From contig JALNQF010000280.1 of NCBI GenBank assembly GCA_028456385.1, positions 1-54,549 on the forward strand: a stretch of DNA of 54,549 nt, given 5' to 3'. The notes beneath the pieces were generated by a model. The model did not search any database, was not told the DNA's origin, and worked only from the letters and a program-made list of their open reading frames with translations. This document shows positions 22,001 to 32,880 of this stretch, piece after piece; position 1 is the first letter of the stretch; every line of letters starts with the position of its first letter. Source of the DNA: Ophiosphaerella korrae (Eukaryota > Ascomycota > Dothideomycetes > Pleosporales > Phaeosphaeriaceae). A program made the position numbers and the translations under genes.

Positions 22001-25000
22001 GTAGCTTTGAGGTTGGGATCAGCTCGTAGGTCTTCCCGCCTTTTCTGGTGCGAATAACGAGGTCATCTTCGAACAGCCCGAAGTGAACTTCGTGGCCATA
22101 GTGTAAACCGGTTGCCGAAAAGCTCATTCCTTTCATAGTTGAGGGCCTGACGTTGATAATTTGTTCATGGAAAAGCCTTTGATACGTCCCATGGGCTTGG
22201 TAAGTGGACGGCAAGGTAGACGGAGGCGAGCCATCAACGAGTAGACCCCCCGTCAAAATATTGTACTGAACAAGAAGAGCTTTCCTCCCTGATGTAGAGG
22301 AGGTGTCCGCGATTAACAGGTGCTGGTGTGGGGTCGCCACGGCAGCCCACTTTGTCCCATGGGAATATGCAGGCCAGCTGTTTTTGATCGCAGTATCAAG
22401 GCAGCTGTTGTTCTCCCAAATGATTTCACGCTTTAGTGGGATTTCTGACTCATAGGAGAGCCTACGCCAGCGGTTCAAAAATATCGTTAGCACCGGATCC
22501 GGAGAGTTCCCATAGCTTGAATAGTGATCCGCAATAATCATAGAGGATTCGACGATTAGTGATGCTTCCGCGTGGTCCGCCAAAACTCGTGGGAGGTGCG
22601 AAGCGCCAACGTCAAACGTCCCATGGCATATGAGCGCCATCATCAGAACTCTGTAGTTTAGGTCTCGTCGTTCATCGGGTACGCTGCTCTTGCTGAGCTT
22701 CTCAACTAGGCTTCGAGCCCAACGGATTGATATGTGCCGGATTTCCGAGAGATAGTTTAAGCATTGCTGCTGAATCGCACTACTAGGAGAGGCAGATAAA
22801 AGCCTAGTCGCAAGGCTTAGAAATATACATAGCGCAATGTCGCTTTCCCAATTCCCCTTGATTCTTGCAAGCGCATCTTTTAAGCCGCCGAGTAGCGCCT
22901 TGCCGAATGGTTCTCGCTCTAGGACTTCATGGGCGTCACGATACTGGCTTCCCTGAAGTTTGGGCCCAGCCTGGTTGGCGGCTTGTAAGATAAGAAATAA
23001 TGTCTCCGGTTTGTTGAAATTCAAAGTGGGGATAGTTAGCTGAGACAAGATGTTCTGCCATTGGACTCGGACACCGCCTCTCAAGTTCCCAAAGGCCTTA
23101 TACTCCTCTAGGTTCATGGTGTGCGGGCAATCTATCTGTCGAGCGATAACGTCGTTCAAAGAGTGCGAAGTGTTAAGGATCCAGCCTTTAAGCGGCTCCG
23201 AGATGTTAGAGGGAGGATATGAACAATGAAGAGGGCAATGTAAGCCCTTTAGTAGATCGGGGACGTTCTCGTTCAGTTGGGTGTCATATAAGTCGAACCA
23301 AAAGCTGTTCTTTATGCACACATTCCCTTCAGTTGCCTCACTAACAGCCTTTTGTCCCTCATCATGAAATACTAAGGCTCCCCCCGCTGAAGCGAGCATA
23401 AAACGTCCCCCTTTTGGTAGATCCGATCCTAGGACACCCTTCACGACGTGGTCCTCTTGCGGATAGTGAAGGCCAGATCGTCTCTGGCCTGGCGCACCCT
23501 TTTGCGGCCGGCCAAATGCGTCCATCAAAATAGTTAGCGTGGCGTTTCTCCAGGCAAGGATCACTTCCGGAACTCGAAGCTCGAAAACGACAGCCTTTGC
23601 TTCGTTCTCGTCGTTCGGGAGGGGCCATTCGAAAATCTCGATTCTCATGGATTTTGCCCTAGATGACGCTGCACAGCTAGGGCAATGGGGTGAGTCTTCT
23701 GAAACCCACTCGCCCCACACGTTGAGCTTTTTTTCCAAAAGGTGAGGCGTTTCTCTCACTTTCTGCATGAGTTGGTTGTATTCCCGCTTGCAATCCCTAA
23801 GTTGTTGCAGCTTTTTATCTCTAAGGGCCGTAGCACGGGTTATGATATCCTCATACAGTTTTTGGTGCTCTGTGGAACCCCCCCAAAAACGAGCAGCGAA
23901 TGATGATTTAGACCTTAACCCGCCCTCCCAGATAGGCCCGAATTGTGCCCCGGACTTCCGGCGCGCAAGGTACTCCTCAACCTTGGCGAGTCGGTCTATC
24001 GAATTCTTCTTCGTCAAGACTAGCGCTTCTAGGACGCCGCAAGGGAAACCCGTTTCGTAGTCTAGCAAGAGAGGGAACAGTTTCGTAGCGGACAGATCGC
24101 ATGCCACCCACAATTCCATGGTCGTCAGTAGCATAACAGATAGGGACTCGGGATCCCCAGAATATGTCTGACTGGCGTTGGAGCGATACCGCTCAATAAA
24201 AGTCATGAGTAGATTGCATGTTTGCGCAAAGACGACCTTCTCGTCACGCTCAATAGGCCGCGGCCTTTCCACGCTCTTGGTGATCGCCATCGGCTCTTTC
24301 ACTTCACGACCGTCGCTAGGAGGCAATGACTTTCGGGTAGGCCGACGGAAGGAATGGGCAGAACGGACGGACGCTGTATCGTCAGCCTCTCCCAAAGAAC
24401 AAACGCGCGCTCTATTGTATGAGCCCCGACGTAGCTGCTGACGGGGGACTTCGTCTGAGGCGCGACCCATGTGAGGGTCGTTGCCTGTCCAATTAGGCGG
24501 AGGATCGAATTGCCCATCATATCCTGCCCCATTAGAGGGTGGAACAAATTGCCCATCATATCCCGCTCCACTTGGAGGCACTCCAGTTGCCGCATTTTGG
24601 GGAAGGGGGGGAAGGGGCCGCTGGACCCCCCCGTACCCCTGGGGAGACAGAGGATGGAGCCGGCCCGGGTCGTGAATTCCGTAGGCAGACATCTGCGGCC
24701 CATCCATTATAGGTGGACGCCTAGAGAGTTGCATGGACGTCGCCCTCTCAGACCCATCCCGTTTGCTACTTGAACGCTGGTCGTGCCCGGTGCTGGAAGG
24801 CTGGTCACGCCCTCTACTTGAAGGCCGGCCCTGGCCGCTACTCGAATGCCGATCCCGACTACCTCCTCTTTTCTCCTTTTGATCCTTCTGAGTCTGCGAC
24901 CTGCCTCGCGTCGCACTCCGGATCTTATCTCGGGACGCGCTTGATATGGTCAGTCTACAGGCCTCCCGTGCGAGGCATTGGTGAGAGGGCTTACCGAATT

Positions 25001-25017
25001 AAATCCATAGCCGCCAT
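16056..25017 (-). CDS. Giant DUF3638/DUF3645 P-loop protein (C-terminal half of the family architecture)
   Basis: Three exons (25017-24995, 24954-17408, 17353-16056) give 2955 residues; introns are 40 bp (24955-24994) and 54 bp (17354-17407), both GT-AG and in phase. If the first is not used, translation starts at 24734. Residues 1-245 are low-complexity Ser/Arg/Gln, then Pro/Gly. Family sequence begins near residue 249 (VVFAQTCNLLMTFIERY) and contains GDPESLSVMLLT and ELWVACD. DUF3638 has Walker A QLNMGEGKSSVIVP (about 1900) and RDIVDECDE (about 2034). DUF3645 has VFLDEAHTRGTDLELP (about 2490), a Walker B/DEAH-like box. After the last intron come ACMRMRKLGKGQSLVFYVPEE and a C-terminal helical region. 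It is probably a cytosolic ATPase/helicase-like machine of unknown role. The N-terminal DUF6606 portion normally present in relatives is absent; it is encoded divergently at 25901. Confidence 0.9.
24480..24600 (-). repeat. In-frame tandem repeat of about 54 bp in the DUF3638 N-terminus
   Basis: Encodes repeats of GAGYDGQF with PPS/PPP spacers (SGAGYDGQFVPP, NGAGYDGQFDPP, then a diverged NWTGND). It lies in the newly acquired, disordered N-terminal region, so length variation would be tolerated. Confidence 0.75.
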
Positions 25018-25900
25018 ATTGCTTGTGATTCCGGGTAGGCGGGGTCGATATACATCTGAGGGCTCAACCCACAGCTGGGAGGAAAGGAAAGGATCAAAAA
25101 CCAAAAACGAAGGACTTGAAATTTTTGAAATATAGAATTTCAGATTCAGTCGAAAATGACGGTGGGGAGCTGAGCCATGGCAGAGCCAGACCTTGGAAGG
25201 AGGCGGCACCCCCCGCTGGGGCTCTGCTCGCCAGCTCCACGCACGACTGCCCGACCAGCGCGCCGGTCTCCAGCTGGAAAGCAGGGCGGGCACACACGAT
25301 CCAATCCGGTCGCATCGTGGCGCAACAGATGGGGTGCGGCGTGAACTGGGAGCGTGCCTGCGAGACTGCGAGAGGGGGGCTGTGCGGTGCGGGGCTTATC
25401 AATGGTGCCGCCTCCGGGGCTTTGCAACGACACGTCAATCACGAATTCTGCGGCTGCAGCAAACTAGGTCGCCGTCTTCCCCTCCAAGCGGCCACGCAGC
25501 CACTAAGCGAAAGCCTCACCTCTCCTCCGGCTAACGAATTGATGCATGCAGAGTGACAAAGCTGCACAGAAGTCGAATGAGAGCCGGTCTCCAAGCCATG
25601 CACCATTTCTCGTCCGCCCTGGTCCTTGCCTTGACCTGGGGCGGTGCGGTTGAGCATTTTCGGGCTCCATCAATCGTGCGGATGCTCCATCCTCAATCAG
25701 CCGCGATGTGGATTTTAGTTGACAGTGGACGCTTTATCCTACGCCAGAGGACGGAAGGAATAAAACAAAATAGTCCCGATACGGCTTTATACTCATCCTT
25801 TTAACCCTCTTTTTCCCCAAGACCGTCTGGTTTTAATTTATTCTCATTATAGTAGAGATCACACCGTTACTGAAAACCCTCGTATCCTCTAAGGATAGAT
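25018..25900. promoter_or_regulatory. Divergent promoter region between the two split halves
   Basis: 883 bp separate the start codons of the DUF3638 gene (-) and the DUF6606-HET gene (+), so both promoters must lie here. The first 600 bp are GC-rich and open in several frames on both strands, which is chance from composition. The side near 25901 is AT-rich with C/T-rich patches. No confident TATA box or operator was found. The two genes could share regulation. Confidence 0.6.
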
Positions 25901-28900
25901 ATGGCTTTCTCCTCTGCCGTCAATGAAAAATTCGTGACAGTGAATGTTGACCATACGGAGCAGACGAAAATCGAAGCCAAACCGACGAACGAAGAAGCCT
26001 TCAAGTACCAGATCCATCACGTGTTCCTTCCTCCAGAACTTCCCCAGAAAGATGACACCAACCCCTGGCACGAAAAAGCGCTTATGGAGACTGTTGGATC
26101 CGTGCTAAAACGCTTTGAATCTTATTTCCAACCGGATGAACGACCGGAGCTGAACCGCTGTATCCGGATGGTGAGTAGTATGATTCATCTCCGAGATGCA
26201 AGTGGCTTCCTGAACTCTGCAACGCTCGACAAAGAAATCGTAGACTTGCGCGATAATGGTTTGTGCTCAGACAATAGACAACAGGCCGCTGGTATTAACC
26301 TACTTGGCTAGACACACTTGTAATTCATATTAGGGAGCAGAACGCCGGCCTTCTCGTTACGAGAATAGGTGATGAGGTCCTGTTCGAGTGTTTCGAACTC
26401 CTCGCTAGAAACGAAGATGCCATGAGCTGTAAAGGAAGGCTCCGGCGCCACTTCCCTGGCCCCACCGTCGCGGTGAAGCGTAGTCTTATTGCTGATGTCA
26501 ACTTCCGGCAGCATTTCGTCGACCTCCTCGTCAAGCTAGATCGGGAAACAGGGCCGAGGAAAAAGCAGGAGGTTGAAAGAGCCAAGGCAGAGCACATAGG
26601 CGAAGAAATACACTCCGTCGACCCGTGGCGTGTCACCGAGATGGTAATGGGCTTGTTGCGCGGCCTTGGTGAGGCATCGAAGGTTGAACGCATCATCAAA
26701 CATACGAGAGAGGAAGCTCTCTGGGAGGGTAAACAGTTACCGTGGCACCGATCTCCGCTATGGCTGTTAATCCGGGTGTCGTTGCAACTCACCCTCGAGA
26801 GTCCTAGGGGCCAGGCCGAGACATACAGCGAAGCAGCAGCAGCACCCATTTACAAGGACTTCATGGTCTTCCTAATGAGCCACATCCTGAGTGAGGCTCA
26901 GTCGCGGAAACTGCCTCATGACTTACTCTATGTGATGATGGCAAAGGTATCGCGCCGCCTAATGAAGCTAGGGCCGGGAGAGAAGGCCGAGTGGCTTGGT
27001 TTCACAGAAAAAACGATGCAGGAGCTCGGGGCAACAATGAATCAAGAATGGGAGAACATACAATCAGGTCACCGAGACACATTGGATCTCTCCGCTCTCC
27101 AAACGCTTAACCTTGCCCAAGACACCCAAATAACCATGGACAACCTGCGACCATACTTGACCAAAATATCCTCTCCAGACTACGCCGTTCATCTCCCAAA
27201 GGCGAAGGTTGTGGAAGGGCCGTCCTTCCTGAGGAACGAAAAAAACTATTTGCCTAAAAGTAATTTTAGTCAGGAGAGGGAATTTATGTTCTACGAGCTT
27301 GCCGACTTCGAAAGCTGGGTTAGCTCCAACCTACAAACAATCTGGTCTCTAGACAGTGAGCTACCTACTCACGGAACCGGCGCATCTGGGACGGACCCGC
27401 ACAGAGCCGCTGGCAGGCAACTAGGGACTTTCACACATGAAAACGAATTATTTCCTTACCTCATACCTGAGTCTTTCCACACCAGGGACACTGTAGGGGA
27501 GGATGGGCATACTATTTCAGGGCTCGAGTCATCTGCGGTTCAACACCTCGAAGTAAGTACGATCCTGTACAGTAGTTCGCCCCATTGTAGTTCTTGCTAA
27601 CCTAGTCCCCGCTCGTCGCTCCAGAACCTCCATCGAGAAGACAAACTGCTCGAAACCGGGGCCAATGCACTTGTTGGGCCCGTGGATGATAAGTGGAGCT
27701 ATACTATAGATAATTCTTTTGCCACCAATTTTTTCAAGCAAGTGGGCGGTTTGCCTGCGTCATCCACACAACAGCCTTTTACCCGTCTATGCAATCGCTG
27801 CAGTAATATGCGGGTATTTGACGCCGGGTTCCAGGTCTATCTTAGCCTCTCGGGATTATGGGAGTCGGCAGCGTTTTGCGGACTTTGTCGTTTGCTCCAC
27901 CGAGTTATAAAGCGGGCCTACCCTATATATCCTGTAAGGCCAGTTCGGGTCTATAGGGAAGGATCAAACCTGATCGTGAACGGTTTAGGCCAGCCAATTC
28001 TCAGGATATGTGCCGATCCGGATCATCCCTCGTCTGAGGCTGCGCAAATAGGCTTCCCATCTTTACCTGAAGTAGGAAGCACCACCCATTTCAGCCTACT
28101 CCATGAATGGCTTCGGGTGTGTAACGAGGAGCATAAGCAACTTGGATGTCATACCGATAGCGAAAGTAAATTACCTACCAGGGTGCTCTACGTAGGAGAT
28201 AAGCAGAACCCAGGCTTGCTACGCCTCTATTGCACCAATGGAGATCGAGGTTCATACGTTGCTTTGTCGCACTGTTGGGGTAAACCTACCGATGAAGAAA
28301 GACAGAGGTCATGCACATTCATCGCCAATATAGCTGACCGATGCCAAAAGATCGATTTTAAAGAACTTGCAAAAACATTCCAAGACGCAGTAACGGTGAC
28401 TCGTGAACTGGGCAAGCAGTTCCTTTGGATCGACTCGCTTTGTATAGTTCAAAATGATCCGGCCGACTGGGAACGGGAAGCTAAGCTTATGGAAACAGTG
28501 TTTAGCGAAGCCTATTGTACGATCGCTGCTACTTCTGCGGGCGGCTCCGACGTAGGGTTCCTCGGGCCACGGCCGCCTAAAGAGTACATTAGGATTTCAG
28601 ACGACTCAGACAAGAAGATCTATCTCTGCGAAACTGTGGACGACTTCACAGGCGACGTAGCGAACGGAGTACTCAATAAACGCGGGTGGGTGTATCAAGA
28701 AAGGGCTTTGTCCCGCCGCATGATCCACTTTACCGCCAACCAGACATACTGGGAATGTGGCAAAGGCATCCATTGTGAGACCATGACTCGCATGAAGAAG
28801 TAAGTTGGACCCCACCATAACGAGTGCAACCGAGCTGTAAAAGAATTTTTTTTACGGCCGCCTCTCTCTATTGTCATTATTCGCATATTCTGAACTAACG

Positions 28901-29603
28901 TTTTCGGATTAGTCCGAAAGCTCAATTCCTCGGAGATCCACAGTTCCCAATGATAGCGCTCCGACGAAACCACGCCAAACGTATTCAGCTCCTCGAAATG
29001 CTCTTCAAAACGTATTCCAACTTGGGCCTCACAGTAGTTTCCGATAGATCTTTCGCTATCGCCGGCCTGGAACGAAGAGTGGCGAGGGCTCTCGAATCTG
29101 AGGTCGCCTTCGGAATTATCAAGTCTTATGGACACCGCTCGCTGTTTTGGCGCAGGTCTGGCGACAAATTGATGACGAAGATAGTGTATCCTAAAAACCG
29201 GCGGGTGCCATCCTGGTCATGGATGGCATATGACGGAATAATCGATTATTCGGAGATCCCGACCAAGGAAGTGGAGTGGAGCAGCGACGTCCAGCTATCC
29301 TTCGGCCAGGGTCAAAACCCTACGTTCCGGGGTTTAGTTGTCGAATTCAACATTTTCGAAATAGGAAGGGAGAAATGGCGACTAGTCTTGGACGTGAAGG
29401 ATGATGTGGATATACAGAAGTTAAGATGTGTCATCCTTGGGAGGCAAACGTTGTCATATCATGTTCCAGACCAAAAATATTATGTGCTGTTAGTTTTTCC
29501 TTCGTCTTACCCGTATGTAGGATATGAAAGAGTAGGAATGGCTATCGTCCAGAAGAGACATCTTATGATAGAGCAAGGAGGTTCGGAGGTGCAAATTATA
29601 TGA
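25901..29603 (+). CDS. DUF6606-HET fusion protein
   Basis: Four exons (25901-26258, 26312-27552, 27625-28799, 28913-29603) give 1154 residues; introns are 53, 72 and 113 bp with GT-AG ends and branch sites ATTAACC, GCTAACC and CTAACG. The N-terminal part is DUF6606 and its follow-on: IHHVFLPPELPQKDD (38-52), IHIREQNAGLL, MSCKGRLRRHFPGP (157), SPLWLLIRVSLQL, LADFESWVSSNL (about 449). An in-frame exon junction at 533/534 then leads to a HET protein: CNRC...CGLC cysteine pairs, YVALSHCWG (744), FLWIDSLCIVQND, AYCTIAATSA and GWVYQERALSRRMIHF. The HET part has no usable ATG before its cysteine pairs, supporting one fused gene. HET domains trigger cell death in vegetative incompatibility; DUF6606 is normally the N-terminus of the DUF3638 protein, encoded here on the opposite strand. 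HRD-type regulation cannot be read. Confidence 0.85.
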
Positions 29604-29989
29604 TGTGTCACTGTTGGATAGCACTTTTGTATTTGGATTCTAGTCGATAGGCGACCTTATAGCGCGCGATTTTCAAATGAAATCTCAACACCATCAAAGT
29701 CCTCTACTAAGATAATGCTTGCATTACTACCCTGCCGCTTGTGTTGTTTGCTTTATCCCTTTGTACGAGAACACTCTGCTTCGTTTCGTCTTTGATGAGA
29801 GGTGAGGACACTAGAAAACTACGCAAGAAGGGCTTCTCCAGCGACACTAGAGACAGACTTAAGAGTAGTAATAAGAGCCTCTCGGGAGGGCGTAAGAAAG
29901 AAAGCCTAAAGGGAGAGATTGATGATTTGAGCAATACAATAGACCCGACGATGTTTTGCATTAAAGTCGACCTATTTAGATAATTGGCT
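29604..29989. other. Intergenic, 3' of the HET fusion
   Basis: No supported gene. It may contain the eroded C-terminal part of the hAT transposase listed next; conserved phase is lost here. Confidence 0.4.
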
Positions 29990-30510
29990 TAATAAATGCT
30001 TGATTGAGCCCATAACTGACATTGCATTCACGCTTTAATTACTTTGATAAAGCTTCCAGATAGGTATTATTCGACGTCGCGTTATCGCCTACGTGATAGC
30101 CGATCTGGGACGTGATATTATACTTTCTAAGAGTATTCATAATGTAAACCGCTTTACTGCTCTCCAGAGTGGCTGTCACGTAGCTCTGGGAGCCCTAGCA
30201 GTGCCTTCTGAAGCTGATAGTCTTAATCAACCTATTATGCGCAAACTGCGAGCATTAAATGATAATACGGCGATGTCTAGAGGTCCGAGGAGATGCGAAT
30301 AGGGCTTATAGCAGTTGTCATACTGGTAGATAGCTGCTCTTGATAGAGCTCGTGGTTTGCCGCAATATATCGCTCAACCGTAGTTCGCGCAGTAATAAGC
30401 TTATGCTTAATAGCGGGGTTGTAAGCGAGGCAGAGTTGCTCTAGTTCCTCCTATTCAACAGCTAAGAGAGGTACTCTACGACGAGTGAGTAGTCCTATTA
30501 AAGCCTCGCG
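29990..30510 (-). pseudogene. hAT-family transposase relic
   Basis: The minus strand reads VPLLAVE*EELEQLCLAYNP, then AIKHKLITARTTVERYI, then RISSDL*TSPYYHLMLAVCA, ALLGLPELRDSHSGEQ, a +1 frame change, and IGYHVGDNATSNNTYLEAL. The 'SDLWTSP' and 'GDNATSNN' motifs are typical of fungal hAT transposases. The Trp of 'DLWTSP' and several Gln codons are now stops (TAG/TAA), which points to C-to-T/G-to-A decay. N-terminal zinc-finger and C-terminal dimerisation parts are absent. Confidence 0.8.
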
Positions 30511-30844
30511 ATAGGCCTGTGGGTTGAAACTACCCCGTAAAGTGTCTGTTGCAGTAATAGGGGCACGCCTGCCCGAATGCTTGGCAAACTATGAGTCAAC
30601 GTGTCATCGAAGCCGCTCGATCAACCGATTACAATCACATTTAACCCCTCCCTTTCTTTTTGCCAGGCTGTATCAGGAACCCACCAACCTCTTTGAGCTC
30701 ACCCCGTTGTAGTGGCATGCCCAGTTATCAAAACGGATCAACCGGAAAGGCACTCTGGAGTGGCTATTTGGTCAGTCGGTCTTTATCTCAATGCTTGAGA
30801 TTGCTCTCCAGATTAGAGACTGACCTCACTCTTAGGACCTTCGT

Positions 30845-31073
30845 GCGAATGAACGGTATCGTTTGCTACGCAGGCTAGGTAGAGGCGGCTTCGGTTCTGT
30901 GTATGAAGGTAAATTCAAGCGAAGAATACGCGCTTTCCAAGACTAATGGCTTCGCAGCGACCGATCTCCAAACCAGCGAAACTGTTGCTATCAAAATTGA
31001 ATCCATAGACATCGATCCCTCTATTCACAAGCACTCAATTAACACTCTTTTGAGCCCACGCTCAATCATGTGA
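30845..31073 (+). pseudogene. CK1-like protein kinase, N-terminal fragment
   Basis: Reads NERYRLLRRLGRGGFGSVYE, a 48-bp GT-AG intron (about 30909-30957), then ATDLQTSETVAIKIESIDID and PSIHKHS before the reading frame departs from the family and stops at 31071-31073. This is the glycine-rich loop and VAIK lysine of the casein kinase 1 family. The rest of the kinase domain is missing, so it is a fragment. Confidence 0.75.
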
Positions 31074-31178
31074 CTTGCCGTAACAGCATCCCACCAAGAT
31101 TTTCGCTTCCGACTTAGAGTGTCTCAGACAATTAATCCTCTAACATCCAGAAATTATTCAGATTCTTTGTGGGGTACA

Positions 31179-31541
31179 ATGAGGCTCATCAACACCAAGA
31201 CTTTCCGGCTTGAATCCTTCCTAGGCTCTATACCGGAGTATGCCATTTTATCGCACACCTGGGATCAGGGCGAGCTACTCTTTGAAGATGTTCACGGTAT
31301 CAACCCTGCTATTCCGATAGATAAGCAAGGCTACCTAAAGTTTAGAGATAGCTGCTTACGAGCCCGAAAGGACGGATATGACTACATCTGGGTTGACACT
31401 TGTTGCATCATACAGACTCACCACCGACGACAATGCCCTACGAAAAGAGTGGCATACGCCGCTGAAAATGGCAACAAAATGTACTTAGCTTTTCAATACA
31501 AGCGTATTAATATTTCCTTACCGTCTACCTTTTCCATCTAA
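31179..31541 (+). pseudogene. HET-domain protein, N-terminal fragment
   Basis: From MRLINTKTFRLESFLGS through IPEYAILSHTWDQGELLFED, GYLKFRDSCLRARKDGYDY and WVDTCCI, this is the first half of a typical short-N-terminus HET protein, a different subfamily from the HET part of the fusion gene. After WVDTCCI the sequence is unrelated to the family, so the 3' half was lost by rearrangement. It could still encode a 120-residue product. Confidence 0.75.
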
Positions 31542-32289
31542 GAATCCTTGACTAGCGCTCAACCCAAGAACACGCTCATGCAACAAGGCCCCGGAATCAG
31601 ACCTCCGTCATGCAGTGGCTGAGCAAGACTAAGCCCACCCTGGGCAAATCCAACAGGCTCATGCCTGAGCACGAGCTAGCTTTAATCAATCCCGATCATT
31701 CTTAATTTTGACTATGAGCAGGGTCCTGAATTTAGGCCCCACCATTGGCGAAGCCTGAAAAGGGACCCTTCCAATCGTTAGTCTGCCAAGACATCAGCAC
31801 GTCACATTCCCTAACCAATAGTCGTCACACTTACAGTAAACTAGCCTTGCTTGTCCTCACATTCAACTATAAGCGAGACGGTAAAAATGCCCAAGTGAAT
31901 TAGAAGGACTGAATTTAATTTTTTATTCTATACTACAATAGTCTAAGAATTACATTTAAACTTTTTAGTAACGATTTATAACTACCTGGGATCACTACGG
32001 TGGTATCAAAACTACTACATGGTGACCAATCGAGACAATAACGATAAATTACAGAATTCATAGTAGCATGACCCTTTAGTAGCCTCTAACAAACTCCCCG
32101 ATAAGGCATACTCAGGGAAGGCAAAGTTGTCCGATAATCCTGTCTTCGCGAGAGAGAGTCTAGCTCCTAGATAATGTAACGACAGAAGACTGATTGGACT
32201 AGAGAAGATGCCAAGTTAGCTAAGTAGTCATCATTAACGGCACGATGATCAAGATAGATGCACAATCAAGACTTCTTCCTAAAGGAGCC
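31542..32289. other. Degraded sequence, nothing recognised
   Basis: Contains many short frames without motifs, with a moderate AT rise around 31900-32000. Probably transposon debris, by position between relics. Confidence 0.35.
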
Positions 32290-32880
32290 TCACAGGATCC
32301 GCCACCACCAGCACCCTCTCGTAGACTAGCGAATTAGATAACGAAGCACAATTAAACGAGCTGGGGCGGCGTATTACCAGCGATCCATAGTAGTTTCAAA
32401 GCCCGGCTCGAGGAGGAGTTATAAGCCCTTAATAATAAGATAAGAGACTTCTTAAAGGGATTTCATTAGAGAATAAAGCTGTAAAGGATAGTAGCTTTAC
32501 CAAAATTAGAAGCAGGCTATAAGAAACTATAGCTATTGGATTATGCGGTAGGCCTTATGAGTTAAACTATGTCCATATAAAGTAGAAACAGCAGGATATC
32601 GTTCTAGGAAGCGCCTCTCTGCCGTAATAAACATAGGCTAGGAGCAGTGTATATTGCATAATAAGCAAGGTGTACGCGGCTAGAGCCAACGGAACTTCAA
32701 AGCGTAACATAATAGTGCGACAGAAGCATTATTTACGCAAGCTAAATAGATATACCAAGTCCTAATATCCCTATAAAGGTTCTAGAGCAGCTAGCTTTGT
32801 CTTTCCCAGGTTCAGCGCTAGGGTAGATTAAGGGTTGGAGCCTAAACAAGGGCCGGCGTGAAACAGTAATAAATTAGCTA
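32290..32880 (+). pseudogene. Decayed ORF of transposon type, product unknown
   Basis: Protein-like phases persist through stops: TSELDNEAQLNELGRRITSD, then (after one frame change) FKARLEEEL*ALNNKIRDFL, VALPKLEAGYKKL*LLDYAV, and later YAS*IDIPSPNIPIKVLEQL with ALSFPGSALG*IKGWSLN. Stops fall where Gln or Trp would fit (TAA/TAG from CAA/CAG/TGG). I do not recognise the family. Confidence 0.5.

Noticed and set aside
25116..25556. Overlapping open frames of 100-150 codons on both strands between the split genes
   Set aside because: They overlap in several phases, have no motifs, and follow from high GC content and low stop density.
27682..28803. Separate HET gene starting at a GTG
   Set aside because: GTG starts are not expected in this nuclear genome; an in-phase intron joins the frame to the DUF6606 exon.
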